A stretch of DNA of 64,000 nt from Pontibacter sp. E15-1 (GTDB lineage Bacteria > Bacteroidota > Bacteroidia > Cytophagales > Hymenobacteraceae), in NCBI RefSeq assembly GCF_022601975.1, contig NZ_JAKVIR010000011.1, positions 101,959-165,958 on the forward strand, given 5' to 3'. The notes under the pieces were generated by a model. That model made no database searches and was not told where the DNA came from. It saw nothing but the letters and a program-made list of their open reading frames with translations. This document shows, in pieces, positions 17,589-26,903 of the stretch (position 1 is the stretch's first letter; each line of letters begins with the position of its first letter). The position numbers and the translations under genes were made by a program.

Positions 17589-17752
17589 GAGCGCTTGTTT
17601 AAATTTCTTTTTTTGGCAGCGAGAATTGTTCGGGGTGGGTTCTGACAAAGCTTTTTTTAAGCAGCAGAGCGACGGGATAGAGGCACCAAAAAACTGCTTC
17701 AGGTTCTATTTTGGACAATTTGCGACCCAAAAGATGAATTTTACCCAAGCTC
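17589..17752. repeat. Dispersed inverted-repeat element, copy A (164 bp, MITE-like)
   Basis: The left end (GAGCGCTTGTTTAAATTTC) and right end are imperfect inverted repeats; the right end read in reverse begins GAGCTTGGGTAAAATTC. The interior shares GGGTTCTGAC(A/G)AAGC and a matching CAGGTTC on the other arm with copy C (59722-59884). Copies B and D share the termini. No transposase is encoded. A frame starting at 17584 runs through it but is composed of repeat sequence. Confidence 0.75.
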
Positions 17753-17808
17753 TTAGTATATTGGGAGGAGCATGGATGCTCACTCATAAAAATTTAAACA
17801 GCACAGCT

Positions 17809-17913
17809 ATGGGAAAGTCACAAGACTCCAAAAAAGAGGTTAAGAAAAAGCCTGCCAAAACCGAAAAGGAAAAGCGCGCCGCGAAGCAGGAAAAAAAGAA
17901 AGGCAAAGAGTAG
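17809..17913 (+). CDS. Very small lysine-rich protein
   Basis: A 34-residue basic protein (MGKSQDSKKEVKKKPAKTEK and a Lys/Glu-rich tail). Short Lys-rich proteins of this kind recur in Cytophagales genomes; their function is unknown, with nucleic acid binding possible from charge alone. The start at 17809 is chosen because the long frame further upstream is repeat element A. A strong terminator follows 36 bases after the stop, which supports a discrete transcript. Confidence 0.55.
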   Translation: MGKSQDSKKEVKKKPAKTEKEKRAAKQEKKKGKE

Positions 17914-17949
17914 CGTTTCGCTTGTCCTGCTTAGGATAGAAAACAAATG

Positions 17950-17997
17950 GGTATGGGGACCTGGCTTTAAACCGGCGGGTCCCCATACCTGTTTTTA
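17950..17997 (+). terminator. Terminator after the lysine-rich small gene
   Basis: GGTATGGGGACC (17950-17961) pairs perfectly with GGTCCCCATACC (17978-17989), a 12-base stem with a 16-base loop, followed by TGTTTTT. Classic factor-independent form. Confidence 0.75.
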
Positions 17998-18151
17998 GGC
18001 ATGAGCCGGTATGCTTTCTGCTGGCATTTCCAGTTTGTCCCGGATTGGATGAAGCGTGTTTGCCCCGCACCGGTTTGCTTTAAATGGATTTATACCTTAT
18101 TGTTGCCCTATAAACCCAGCATTGCGCTGAATTTCCTGAGATCACATCACG

Positions 18152-18982
18152 ATGAACATAAACGCTATTTGCTCTGATATAGACGGCACGCTGCTGGATA
18201 GCCAGCGCGGCCTCTCTCCCCGTACCATCCGTACCATCCGCAGCCTGGAGAATAATTTTCCTGTGATCCTGGCCTCCGCGCGGATGCCCAGTGCCATGCG
18301 CCACCTCCAGGACGAGCTGGGCATCCTGCACCACCCCATGATCTGCTTTAACGGGGGCTACGTGCTCCTCTACAACGAGGGGGCTGACACGCCGGACGTG
18401 GTGGATTCGGTGCAAATCCCGCTGGCCACCTGCTTCGACATCGTGGCAATGGCCCAGGGCAGCGCTATCCATATCAGCCTCTATACCGAGGATAACTGGT
18501 ATGTGCCACAGTTTGACCAATGGGCCGAGCGGGAGGAGCTGCATACCAAGGTCTCGCCGGAGGTTTCCTCGCTGCAAATGACCCTGGAAAACTGGCAAAA
18601 AGCGGATACTGGCGCGCACAAAGTCATGTGCATGGGCCCGGAGGACGAGATTGCAGCCCTGGCCGATAAACTGACACACAAGCTGGGCGACGAGATTTAC
18701 ATATACCGCTCCAAGTCTACCTACCTGGAACTCGCTCCGCGCTCCATCTCGAAGGCCACCGCGCTGGAAATGATCTTAAAAGCCAACTATGGCATTGCGA
18801 TGCCCGAGGTGATGGCCTTCGGCGACAATTACAACGACATTGAGATGCTCCGCGCCGTGGGCAAGGGCATTGCCGTGGGCAATGCGCGCCCGGAAGTGAA
18901 AGCCGCTGCCGACGAGCTGACGCTCAAAAGCACGGACGACGGGGTTGCCGTGGCCATTGAAAAATACCTTCTGCAGAAGTAA
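18152..18982 (+). CDS. HAD family hydrolase, Cof-like phosphatase
   Basis: A 276-residue cytoplasmic phosphatase of the Cof/HAD-IIB type acting on sugar or nucleotide phosphates. Motif I is CSDIDGTLLDS (nucleophile D9, acid D11), motif II ILASARMP, and the late Asp pair is AFGDNYNDIEML. Between them is the large C2 cap domain. It ends GKGIAVGNARPEVKAAADELT, a normal family ending. It converges with the PLP decarboxylase gene (19 bases between). The substrate is unknown. Confidence 0.92.
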   Translation: MNINAICSDIDGTLLDSQRGLSPRTIRTIRSLENNFPVILASARMPSAMRHLQDELGILHHPMICFNGGYVLLYNEGADTPDVVDSVQIPLATCFDIVAMAQGSAIHISLYTEDNWYVPQFDQWAEREELHTKVSPEVSSLQMTLENWQKADTGAHKVMCMGPEDEIAALADKLTHKLGDEIYIYRSKSTYLELAPRSISKATALEMILKANYGIAMPEVMAFGDNYNDIEMLRAVGKGIAVGNARPEVKAAADELTLKSTDDGVAVAIEKYLLQK

Positions 18983-19001
18983 GGCGCCGGGCGCTTTGCT
19001 C

Positions 19002-20438
19002 TTATCCTGCTGCCTGAACCACGGCCGCCTTTTCCTGTATATGCTGCAGCAGTTCATGCAGTTCCGTGGCGGTGGTAAAGGGGTTCATTAACGTGACGCG
19101 CAGGAAAAACCCGGACTTCAGGATGGTTTGCACAATATAAAACCGTCCGTCCTCGACCACAAGCCGCCGGATGGCCTGGTTAAGTTGCTCGGGGTTGTCC
19201 GCTGCACGAAGTCGGAAACAGACGATGTTGCACGCCGGCTCGTAGGCCAGCTCAAAGGCTTCGTCTGTGCGCAGGATGGCGGCCAGTTCGGTGGCCAGCC
19301 CATACAGCCGTTCGATGTTCTGCCGGAAAACATCCCGCCCGTGCGTTCTGTATATGGCATACACGTTCAGGGCCGACATGGCCTTGGTGCATTCAAAAGA
19401 GCGTTTTCCGCCGTTATACCATTCCTCAGACTCCTGTTCTGCCCAAAGGTATTGCGCCCGTTGTGAGAAGGTTTTGTACGCATCGCCGCTCCGTTTAAAG
19501 AGCAGGGCCGTGGACAGCGAGGGGGTCATCATCATCTTGTGGTAATCCACCACCACCGAATCGGCCTGCTCAATCCCGCTCACCAGGTGCCTGTATTTTG
19601 GCGACCAGGCCGCTGGTGCCCCGTGCGCCCCATCCACATGGAACCAGATGCCGTGACGCTGGCTGAATCTGGCAATCTCCGCGAGGTTATCGTAAGAGCC
19701 TGTCGAGGTGGTTCCCGCGCAGCCAATCACACAAATAATCTGCTTGCCATCAGCTTTGGCTTTCTCTAGGTATTCCTCCAGCAAATCGGTGCGCATCTGA
19801 AACGCATCGTTTACCGGCACCTTGATTACGCCTTCCTCTCCCATACCCATGATGCGCGCCGCCCTATCAACACAATAGTGGGCCTCCTCTGAGACCAGTA
19901 CTGCCAAACTGCGATTCTCCGGATTGCCCTTGTGCCATACCTCCGTGGAATGTGCCCGTGCAGCCAGCAGCGCGGTCAGGTTGCCCAGCGAGCCGCCGGA
20001 CGTGATAAATCCGGAAGCCTCGCCGCCGAAACCAAGCAGACGCGCCAGGTCCTCGGTCAGGATTTTCTCCAGCGTGTTCCCCACCATCCCCATCTCATAT
20101 ACCCCCATCCCCTGGTTCAGGAGGGCCGCCACTGCCGACGACAGGATGGTAACGGGTAGTGTGGGTGTTGTCTGGTGGCCCATAAACCGTTTCTGATGAA
20201 TCTGCACCGAGTTGGCCATCACATCCTCAAAAAGGCTGAGCGCCGACTGCAGGACGGGCTGCTCAAAGTCGTCTTGCCAGTAAGCCAGTTGCGCTTCGGG
20301 CGCTTTCCACGGCATAACCCTGTCGCCCGGTTGGGCCGCAGTAGCCCCGGCGAGGTAATCAGAAATCATGTCGATGAGTTGATGCCCCTCGCTGCGGAAG
20401 CGCTCTGCGTCGAAGGCCTGCTCTAAGGTGTCTGCCAT
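19002..20438 (-). CDS. Group II PLP-dependent decarboxylase (aromatic L-amino acid/glutamate decarboxylase-like)
   Basis: A 478-residue PLP enzyme of the DDC/GAD superfamily. The cofactor lysine is K301 (VVVDYHKMMMTPS), D269 is in FHVDGAHGAP, H187 stacks on PLP (SEEAHYCVDRA), and the substrate-side GFITSGGSLGNLTAL is near residue 145. The C-terminus VRQT-like segment appears as FFLRVTLMNPFTT. The specific substrate (tyrosine, tryptophan, diaminobutyrate or glutamate) cannot be decided by eye. It stands alone, convergent with the HAD gene. Confidence 0.9.
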   Translation of the reverse strand: MADTLEQAFDAERFRSEGHQLIDMISDYLAGATAAQPGDRVMPWKAPEAQLAYWQDDFEQPVLQSALSLFEDVMANSVQIHQKRFMGHQTTPTLPVTILSSAVAALLNQGMGVYEMGMVGNTLEKILTEDLARLLGFGGEASGFITSGGSLGNLTALLAARAHSTEVWHKGNPENRSLAVLVSEEAHYCVDRAARIMGMGEEGVIKVPVNDAFQMRTDLLEEYLEKAKADGKQIICVIGCAGTTSTGSYDNLAEIARFSQRHGIWFHVDGAHGAPAAWSPKYRHLVSGIEQADSVVVDYHKMMMTPSLSTALLFKRSGDAYKTFSQRAQYLWAEQESEEWYNGGKRSFECTKAMSALNVYAIYRTHGRDVFRQNIERLYGLATELAAILRTDEAFELAYEPACNIVCFRLRAADNPEQLNQAIRRLVVEDGRFYIVQTILKSGFFLRVTLMNPFTTATELHELLQHIQEKAAVVQAAG

Positions 20439-20725
20439 AGGGATGCGTTATGAAGTGTCACTGCAAAAGAACTAAATCTACTGATACGGGATATGATTTC
20501 CCGCCTGAATCTTCACAAATTCGGACGGAGTACTTTTTTGGCTTGAAGCGATAAGCGGCCACACCGCAAAACGCGGTTGCCTCAAGACCTCTGTCAATGC
20601 CATACAAATCGAGAATCACGCTTATTTCTTGCTAACGGATGAAAGACTTCACGATGGCTTGCCTTCAATCTGCCTGAATTCGTAAATCCGAAAATGCATA
20701 AATCCAATCCATACCTCTCTTCCAT

Positions 20726-22663
20726 ATGAGCATCTCCCCCACTGCAACACCGAAGCCCCTGAAAGGTTACGACGACTATCCTGTATACCCGGATGAAAAC
20801 CTTTGGACCAGCTATACGCCTGCAGGCACCGCGTTTAAGCTGTGGTCACCGGTGGCCACGGAGGTCGCCGTTAATTTTTATGCTGAAGGCGACGGCGGGT
20901 CCTTGCTGGACAGGTTCATGATGGCAGAAAAGAAGGCGGGGCTCTGGCAGTTATACCTCACCAAAGACTTGCAGGGCCTCTATTATACTTACCAGACAAA
21001 AGTGAACGGGGTATGGCTAGAGGAAACGCCCGGCATTTACGCCACCGCGGTCGGGGTTAACGGCAAGCGCGCGATGGTGCTGGACCTGGCTTCCACAAAC
21101 CCGGACGGTTGGGAGACGGACAGCGGCCCTGCCCTCGCCTCCCCCAATGATGCTGTGCTGTATGAGGTGCACGTGCGGGACCTGACCATATGCAAAAATG
21201 CCGGCAACCGGACGCCCGGCAAGTACCTTGGATTGGTGGAGGCAGGCACGCGCAACGCCGAGGGGCTGGCTACCGGCCTCGACCATATGAAAGAACTTGG
21301 CATCACGCATGTGCATTTGTTGCCCGTGTTCGATTTCTGCTCTATCGACGAGTCCGCCCTGGAGCGGCAGCAATACAACTGGGGTTACGATCCGCTGAAC
21401 TACAATGTGCCCGAAGGCTCATACTCCTCCGACCCATACCACGCGCCTGTCCGCATCCGGGAGTTTAAGGCCATGGTGCAGGGCTTGCATCAGAGCGGGC
21501 TGGGTGTGATTATGGATGTGGTGTACAACCACACGGGTACCACCGACGACTCCAACTTTAACCTGGAGGTGCCGGGCTACTACTACCGGCATACAGGCAG
21601 CGGCGGCTGGTCCGACGCCTCGGGCTGCGGCAACGAGACGGCCAGCGAGCGCACCATGATGCGCAAGTTCATCATCGAGTCGTGCCTGTTCTGGGTACAG
21701 GAATACCACATCGACGGGTTCCGCTTCGACCTGATGGGCATCCATGACCTGGAGACCATGAACCAGCTTTCTGACACGCTCCGTCGCGTGAGGCCCGACA
21801 TCCTGCTGTATGGGGAGGGCTGGACGGCGGGAGCGAGCCCGCTGCCCGAGGAGGAGCGGGCCATCAAGGCTAACACGTATAAAATGAGGCAGATTGCGGC
21901 ATTCAGCGACATGCTCCGGGACGGGTTGAAAGGCTCTGTGTTTGATGCCCGTGACAAAGGCTTTGTGAGTGGCGCCCGGGGTATGGAGGAACGGATAAAG
22001 TATGGCGTTGTCGGCAGTATCCGGCACCCCGGGGTGCACGCCGACAAAAGTCCCTGGGCAGGGGCTCCCTGGCAGGCGGTTTCCTATGTGGCGTGCCACG
22101 ACAACCAGACGCTATACGACAAACTGAAGGCCTCCACCGAAAAAGAACCGGAAACCGATATCATCAGCATGCACCTGCTGGCCAACGCTGTCGTGCTCAC
22201 GTCGCAGGGCATCCCTTTCCTGATGGCTGGCGAGGAAATGCTGCGCACCAAGCGGGGCGAGCACAACAGCTACAACCTCCCGGACTATATCAACCAAATC
22301 GACTGGGCCTGGAAGACCGCGCATCCGGATGTTTTTGGCTATTATACCGCCCTGATCGCCCTCCGGAAAGCCCATCCGGCGTTCCGGATGCCCACCACAA
22401 GCATGGTGGCCGAGCACCTGCGCTTTGTTCCGTCAGCGCCTGGCTTTGTGGGGTACTACATCGAGGGCCACGCGAACAGCGACAGCTGGAAAAACATCGC
22501 TATTTTTTACAATGCGAACAAAACGCAGGTACGCGTCGAGCTGGAGGGGACATGGCAGGTGGCGGTGGCAGGCAGGTCCGTGCATGCGGAAGGGATGCAA
22601 CAGGTGCACGGCCCCGTTTTGATGCAAGGCCTGTCGATGTTGCTGCTTTTTCAGGAAGACTAG
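20726..22663 (+). CDS. pulA: Type I pullulanase
   Basis: A 645-residue GH13_14 pullulanase that cleaves alpha-1,6 links in pullulan and in limit dextrins. The CBM48-like N-terminus (YTPAGTAFKLWSPVATEVAVNFY) is followed by the type I signature YNWGYDP at about residue 215 and then DVVYNHTG, IDGFRFDLMG (nucleophile Asp), LYGEGWTAG (acid Glu) and VACHDNQTLYDKL. No signal peptide is present, so it probably acts inside the cell on glycogen or imported maltodextrin together with GlgX. Length and motifs are complete. Confidence 0.95.
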   Translation: MSISPTATPKPLKGYDDYPVYPDENLWTSYTPAGTAFKLWSPVATEVAVNFYAEGDGGSLLDRFMMAEKKAGLWQLYLTKDLQGLYYTYQTKVNGVWLEETPGIYATAVGVNGKRAMVLDLASTNPDGWETDSGPALASPNDAVLYEVHVRDLTICKNAGNRTPGKYLGLVEAGTRNAEGLATGLDHMKELGITHVHLLPVFDFCSIDESALERQQYNWGYDPLNYNVPEGSYSSDPYHAPVRIREFKAMVQGLHQSGLGVIMDVVYNHTGTTDDSNFNLEVPGYYYRHTGSGGWSDASGCGNETASERTMMRKFIIESCLFWVQEYHIDGFRFDLMGIHDLETMNQLSDTLRRVRPDILLYGEGWTAGASPLPEEERAIKANTYKMRQIAAFSDMLRDGLKGSVFDARDKGFVSGARGMEERIKYGVVGSIRHPGVHADKSPWAGAPWQAVSYVACHDNQTLYDKLKASTEKEPETDIISMHLLANAVVLTSQGIPFLMAGEEMLRTKRGEHNSYNLPDYINQIDWAWKTAHPDVFGYYTALIALRKAHPAFRMPTTSMVAEHLRFVPSAPGFVGYYIEGHANSDSWKNIAIFYNANKTQVRVELEGTWQVAVAGRSVHAEGMQQVHGPVLMQGLSMLLLFQED

Positions 22664-22687
22664 GTATGGCCGCGTGTTAGCTATTAG

Positions 22688-23146
22688 CTATAAGGATGGC
22701 ATGCTGGGGAAGGTCGCTTTTTGGGATGACACGCTTTTGTCGTCCATGATGCGGAGACGGCGGCAAAGGGTTTTTAAGATGCCTCGCAGCACTTCCACGT
22801 TGTTCATCATGATTTCGTAGAAGGGCTCCTGCTCCAGTTTCAGTAGCACGGTTTCCTCCATGGAGGTAGCGCTGGCAGACCGGCTTTCGGCGTCCAGCAC
22901 CGAGAGCTCGCCCACAATGTCGTTATCTTCCAACACCGCGAGGGTATGATCGCCATCGTGCACCCGTATGCTGCCTTTGTATATAAAATACATGCAGGTT
23001 CCTTTGTCTCCCTTGGCAAACAGGCTTGTGTCGGCCTCCAGATACACCTCCTCCAATATCCCGGCAAGCCCCACCAGTTCCTGCTCCGGCGTGTTCCGGA
23101 ATATGTCGGTAGAATGCAGTATAAGTACTTTCTCAATCAGTAGCAT
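22688..23146 (-). CDS. Cyclic nucleotide-binding domain protein, partner of the NTT/HEAT protein
   Basis: A 152-residue single cNMP-binding domain. Features: ILHSTDIFRNTPEQELVGLAGILEEVYLEADTSLFAKGDKG at the N-terminus, the phosphate-binding cassette as DIVGELSVLDAESRSASATS, and a C-terminal helix. There is no DNA-binding domain, so it is not a CRP regulator. It starts 4 bases after the stop of the NTT/HEAT gene, and in some other bacteria a cNMP domain is fused to this transporter type. The likely role is ligand-dependent control of that protein; the ligand is unknown, since the Glu and Arg of the cassette are present but not diagnostic. Confidence 0.88.
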   Translation of the reverse strand: MLLIEKVLILHSTDIFRNTPEQELVGLAGILEEVYLEADTSLFAKGDKGTCMYFIYKGSIRVHDGDHTLAVLEDNDIVGELSVLDAESRSASATSMEETVLLKLEQEPFYEIMMNNVEVLRGILKTLCRRLRIMDDKSVSSQKATFPSMPSL

Positions 23147-23150
23147 CGTC

Positions 23151-25892
23151 TTATTCGTTTAGCGTAGCCAAAACATACTCCCTGGTTTCCTGAAACAGCG
23201 GGTCTTCCGGCCCTGCCGCAGGTGCCAGGGCCTGCACGGGGAAGCCCCCGCTCTGTAGTCGCGGGATCATGTAGCAGGCCACCGACTTTGTCCATCCCCG
23301 AAAGCCTGCCTTGTTCTGCACCAGTATCTCTTCTATAATTTCTCCGGCCGACATTTCCCGCTGTTGGTACCGGTATACCTGCCCTTTGCCGATGTCCTGC
23401 TCCAACTCCATCAACATGTTAAGCCCGGTAAAGTACTTTTGCGGGATCACCAGCTCCAGCATTTCAATCGCGTTGTACACTTTCGCGTCGTTTCCCTGCG
23501 TGTAGAGCTCCATCACCCGTTCAATCCGTTTGCGGTCGTATACCAGGGCCAGGCCCTTGCACAGGGTCTGGATATCCTGGCGGATCTCGGAGCACACAGC
23601 TTCCTGAAGAGGTTTTACGGTGTCGTGCGCCACTAATTGCAGGTAATAGCTCGCTTTGAGCTGGCTCTGCCGCAGCAGGTGCAAGATGCGTTTCTTGAGC
23701 AAGCGCTGTGTAGCCCCTGATACGCCGGTTTTTTTCTGCCACAGGGCATCCAGTATTTCGGGCAGGTCTTCGTGGTTTTCCTGTACAAGCCGCTCCAGAA
23801 AGCCTGTCGAATAGTTTCCGCTCGTTTTGGAAGCCACTTTAATCAGCACCGACACAAGGGCTTTGGACAAAGCGCCTTGCCTGATTTGAGGTGCGGCAAA
23901 CACAGGGTCGCCGTAAAGCAGTAGTGCCTTTTGCAGCGTAGCCGCAGCTTTGCGGCCCAGCCCTACCTGAACCGCCTGCTCCAGCAGGTGCAGATCCCTA
24001 ACCTTGCCCACCCCCTCAAGGGCCTTTTTATACACAGCCGGTGTTTCGTCGTGGAGCAGGGTCTCGAGCACTTTCTCGTAGTCGCCGCGCTGGGTGTCGG
24101 CCACAATCTCAATGGCGGCCAGTTTGTCGGCTGTGTCGCTGCCATGGGCCATGCGGAGCAGCTCTCTCGCCACGACTGCGTCAGCGGCGTTTTCACGGCG
24201 AGACAGGAGCCCGGTGAGGGCCGCTTTTTTGTTTTCCTTGCTCAGGGTGTGCATCGCGGCAGTGTCTTCGGCTAAGCCGACAGGCTCAAACTGGTAAACA
24301 GCTTTTGTCAGCAGGGCCTGCACCATTTCGTCGGTCTCCTGCAGCAGTTGCTCCCGAAGGGAAGGCAGTGCGCTCTTGAGGTTTAGCTCCAATATGCGAA
24401 GGACCGCGTACTCCCGAAGCTCGCGCGCGCCGTGCTGCAGTTGCCGGAGCAGCAGCGCAGGCAACTCCGCATACCCCGACTGCTCCAGCAGGTGCAGCGC
24501 ATGGATGGCCACCTTCGGGTCTTTGCTTTTCACTTTCTCCACCAACACCTCTTTTACAGACTGCTGGTGCAGAAACAGCTCGCTGCCCGTAAAATACCCT
24601 CTCCGGATCACGCTCTCCAGCGTGCGCCGGTAGGCGCGCCGCACCAAAAAGACACTCGCCCCCCACCCCAGAATCATAAAAAACAGCAACTGGCTCACGA
24701 GGGGTATGGCCAGGTGCTCGTGCCCGAAATACTGCAGGTAAACGATCAGAAAAACACCCACAAAGAAAAGCGCGAAAGGCAGCGTATACCCTTTCGCGAT
24801 TAAATGCCCTTTGAGGCGACTGTGCGGGTGGAGCGGCTGAAACAGCACAAAAAACACCGGCTCCTGCAGCGTGGACCGCAGAATCTCAGATAAAAGCACC
24901 ATCACCCCAAAGGCATACAGGTGCATTTCGAGCGTGCCGTCTGACAGCAGGATAAAGCCGACAACGGTCAGCATCAGCGCAGGGGCAATCAGCAGGCAGT
25001 TCGCAAGCCCCAGCCGAGCGATTACCCGACTGCTGAAAAGGACTTTAAACCCCAGGGCAAGCAGCCGCCCAAAGGCAAAGAACACCGCGATGAAAGTGGC
25101 CAGCTCATGGTCGGTGGTATAGCGACGCTTTATCTCCGACAGGAAGGTAAAATCGATAAAGGCATAGATGGTATAGGCCAGCAAAGACCAGAAAGCGATG
25201 TATAGAATGAGGCGATTGTGGAAGTAGCGCTTCACCACTGGCTGCCGCGAAGCTTTGTCGGGTGCGTGGGAGGCCATGTGGTGTAGCGCTATCATTCTGT
25301 CTTTGTAGTTGAACCTGCGCAACAGCACCAGCACCACGACAAAAGACAGAATGGAAACCCAGAGCAGATTGACCACTCCGATAAAAGGCACAAGGGCTGT
25401 AACAGAGAAATAGCCCAGCATCTTGGCAGGTATATCGCCCGCCCCCACGATGGAAAAAAGCCGCTTGCTCTCCCGCACATTAAACAAAATGGCCGCCATA
25501 CCCCAGAAAGCATACCCGACCAGCATGTACACCACCATGTTCCAGACGGCAAGCAACAGGGGGAGTCCCTCAGAGGAAAAGAACGTGAGGGTTACCCAGT
25601 GCACCAGCAAAGACACCGCCGAAAAAGCCACTACCACATAGAGAAGCTTATCGGAAGCGAGCCGTTTCTCCAGACGGCTGTAGAGTAGATTGGCCACAAA
25701 CAGAAAGCCTGCTGCCAGGATATATACCCTCGGGAAAACAGTGACGGGGTAGGAAGAGAGAATAAGAGTGAGCGAGCTGGTGAACAGGAAAGCGGTGCCG
25801 ACACCCAGAAAATACTGCACCAGAAAGAGGTGACTGACCAGCTTTTCCTCGCTTGGCTTTATATTGAGCAACTGGTTTATGCGTCTTCTCAT
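23151..25892 (-). CDS. NTT-like (ATP/ADP translocase-related) membrane protein fused to HEAT repeats
   Basis: A 913-residue fusion. Residues 1-430 form about 12 membrane helices with the NTT/MFS look (LVQYFLGVGTAFLFTSSLTLIL, WGMAAILFNVRESKRLFSIVGAGDIPAKM). Residues about 440-880 are alpha-helical repeats of HEAT type (LLRQLQHGARELREYAVLRILEL and similar units). NTT proteins carry nucleotides in parasites, but free-living bacteria have NTT-HEAT and NTT-cNMP forms of unknown transport activity. It is transcribed with the cNMP-binding gene 4 bases downstream. A sensory or regulatory membrane role is plausible; nucleotide transport itself is not shown. Confidence 0.85.
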   Translation of the reverse strand: MRRRINQLLNIKPSEEKLVSHLFLVQYFLGVGTAFLFTSSLTLILSSYPVTVFPRVYILAAGFLFVANLLYSRLEKRLASDKLLYVVVAFSAVSLLVHWVTLTFFSSEGLPLLLAVWNMVVYMLVGYAFWGMAAILFNVRESKRLFSIVGAGDIPAKMLGYFSVTALVPFIGVVNLLWVSILSFVVVLVLLRRFNYKDRMIALHHMASHAPDKASRQPVVKRYFHNRLILYIAFWSLLAYTIYAFIDFTFLSEIKRRYTTDHELATFIAVFFAFGRLLALGFKVLFSSRVIARLGLANCLLIAPALMLTVVGFILLSDGTLEMHLYAFGVMVLLSEILRSTLQEPVFFVLFQPLHPHSRLKGHLIAKGYTLPFALFFVGVFLIVYLQYFGHEHLAIPLVSQLLFFMILGWGASVFLVRRAYRRTLESVIRRGYFTGSELFLHQQSVKEVLVEKVKSKDPKVAIHALHLLEQSGYAELPALLLRQLQHGARELREYAVLRILELNLKSALPSLREQLLQETDEMVQALLTKAVYQFEPVGLAEDTAAMHTLSKENKKAALTGLLSRRENAADAVVARELLRMAHGSDTADKLAAIEIVADTQRGDYEKVLETLLHDETPAVYKKALEGVGKVRDLHLLEQAVQVGLGRKAAATLQKALLLYGDPVFAAPQIRQGALSKALVSVLIKVASKTSGNYSTGFLERLVQENHEDLPEILDALWQKKTGVSGATQRLLKKRILHLLRQSQLKASYYLQLVAHDTVKPLQEAVCSEIRQDIQTLCKGLALVYDRKRIERVMELYTQGNDAKVYNAIEMLELVIPQKYFTGLNMLMELEQDIGKGQVYRYQQREMSAGEIIEEILVQNKAGFRGWTKSVACYMIPRLQSGGFPVQALAPAAGPEDPLFQETREYVLATLNE

Positions 25893-26284
25893 AAGCTTTG
25901 TGTCTATCTGGCAAAAGGATCTGGCACGCCAAAGGGTCTATTCCTGGCTTTGGAGCGTTCAGTTACACTCAATCATACTCTTAGTAGATACTACACTATT
26001 CAAATAAAATGTTGCACCCACGTGCTGCTTTGGCCAAAATAACTCATACGCTGTTGGCTGATAAAGAAGCATTTGCGCTGAAATTAGCATCCAGCTGTTG
26101 AGCAAGCCATCATGCCGGAACCTATACCTCCAACGCTTAATCCATGTTTAGCGAGTTGTCATATCGAAGCGAAAATTATACTGGATTGGATAAAAGAAAG
26201 GCTCACTGAACGTGTTGGCTGTGAATTAAAAATTGCAGCTATCCCTCTGACAGTTGCGTACAAAACAGTCAAAATTTATTTGCT
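25893..26284. other. Divergent intergenic region
   Basis: About 390 bases between the NTT/HEAT gene and the DUF4126 gene. No gene or clear structured element seen. Confidence 0.4.
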
Positions 26285-26755
26285 ATGAAAAAAATACTGT
26301 ATAAAACCATGGCCTTGGGTGCCTTTTCGGGTATGCGCTCGATGGCGGGGCCGACGCTTGTCAGCCACTTTGTATGTAAAGACAAAAACAGCCCGTTAAA
26401 GCACACGCCTTTGCGACTATTGGGCAATGAAAATGTGGCCCTGCTCCTGAAAGGACTTGCCGGCGGCGAGTTGGTGGGAGATAAATTACCGAGCGCACCA
26501 GACCGTATAGCTGCGCCAAGTCTGGTTGTACGCGGTGCTTCCGGTGCTTTGGTGGGAGCTGCGGTATACCTCATGCACGACGGAAAAGGGTTGCATGGCG
26601 CTTTTGTTGGGGCTACGGCTGCCATAGGGGCCACATTTGCCAGCTTTTACCTGCGCAAGTATCTAAGTGAGCACACGAGCCTGGCTGACCCGATTCTGGG
26701 TGCCCTGGAAGACGCGCTGGTAGTTGGCGGCGGCCTGAAAGCGGCACAACTGTAA
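26285..26755 (+). CDS. DUF4126 family membrane protein
   Basis: A 156-residue membrane protein of the DUF4126 type. The N-terminal GAFSGMRSMAGPTLVSH motif is characteristic, followed by GGELVGDKLPSAPDR and several Gly/Ala-rich hydrophobic segments (GASGALVGAAVYLM, GAFVGATAAIGATFASFY) consistent with 3-4 membrane helices. The C-terminus ALEDALVVGGGLKAAQL is typical. The function of the family is unknown. It converges with a thioesterase gene across a strong bidirectional terminator. Confidence 0.85.
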   Translation: MKKILYKTMALGAFSGMRSMAGPTLVSHFVCKDKNSPLKHTPLRLLGNENVALLLKGLAGGELVGDKLPSAPDRIAAPSLVVRGASGALVGAAVYLMHDGKGLHGAFVGATAAIGATFASFYLRKYLSEHTSLADPILGALEDALVVGGGLKAAQL

Positions 26756-26768
26756 GAGTGGGTTTCAT

Positions 26769-26838
26769 AAAAAATCCCCTTTCCGGATTAAATAGCTCTC
26801 GGTTTAACGAAAGTATTCAATCCGGAAGGGGATTTTTG
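26769..26838. terminator. Bidirectional terminator between DUF4126 and thioesterase genes
   Basis: AAAAATCCCCTTTCCGGATT at about 26770-26789 pairs with AATCCGGAAGGGGATTTTT at 26819-26837 with one bulged base and a 29-base loop. A- and T-tracts on the two sides allow termination on both strands, fitting the convergent genes. Confidence 0.8.
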
Positions 26839-26903
26839 TTTTCTACAGGCACTGCACACAGGAGTTGCAGACAGCCTAAAAAAGGATATATGGATGCAAT
26901 GCC

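Noticed and set aside
17584..17808. Long open frame (17584-17913) reading into the Lys-rich small protein
   Set aside because: Its first 75 codons are repeat element A sequence with no protein-like features; only the part from the ATG at 17809 is kept.
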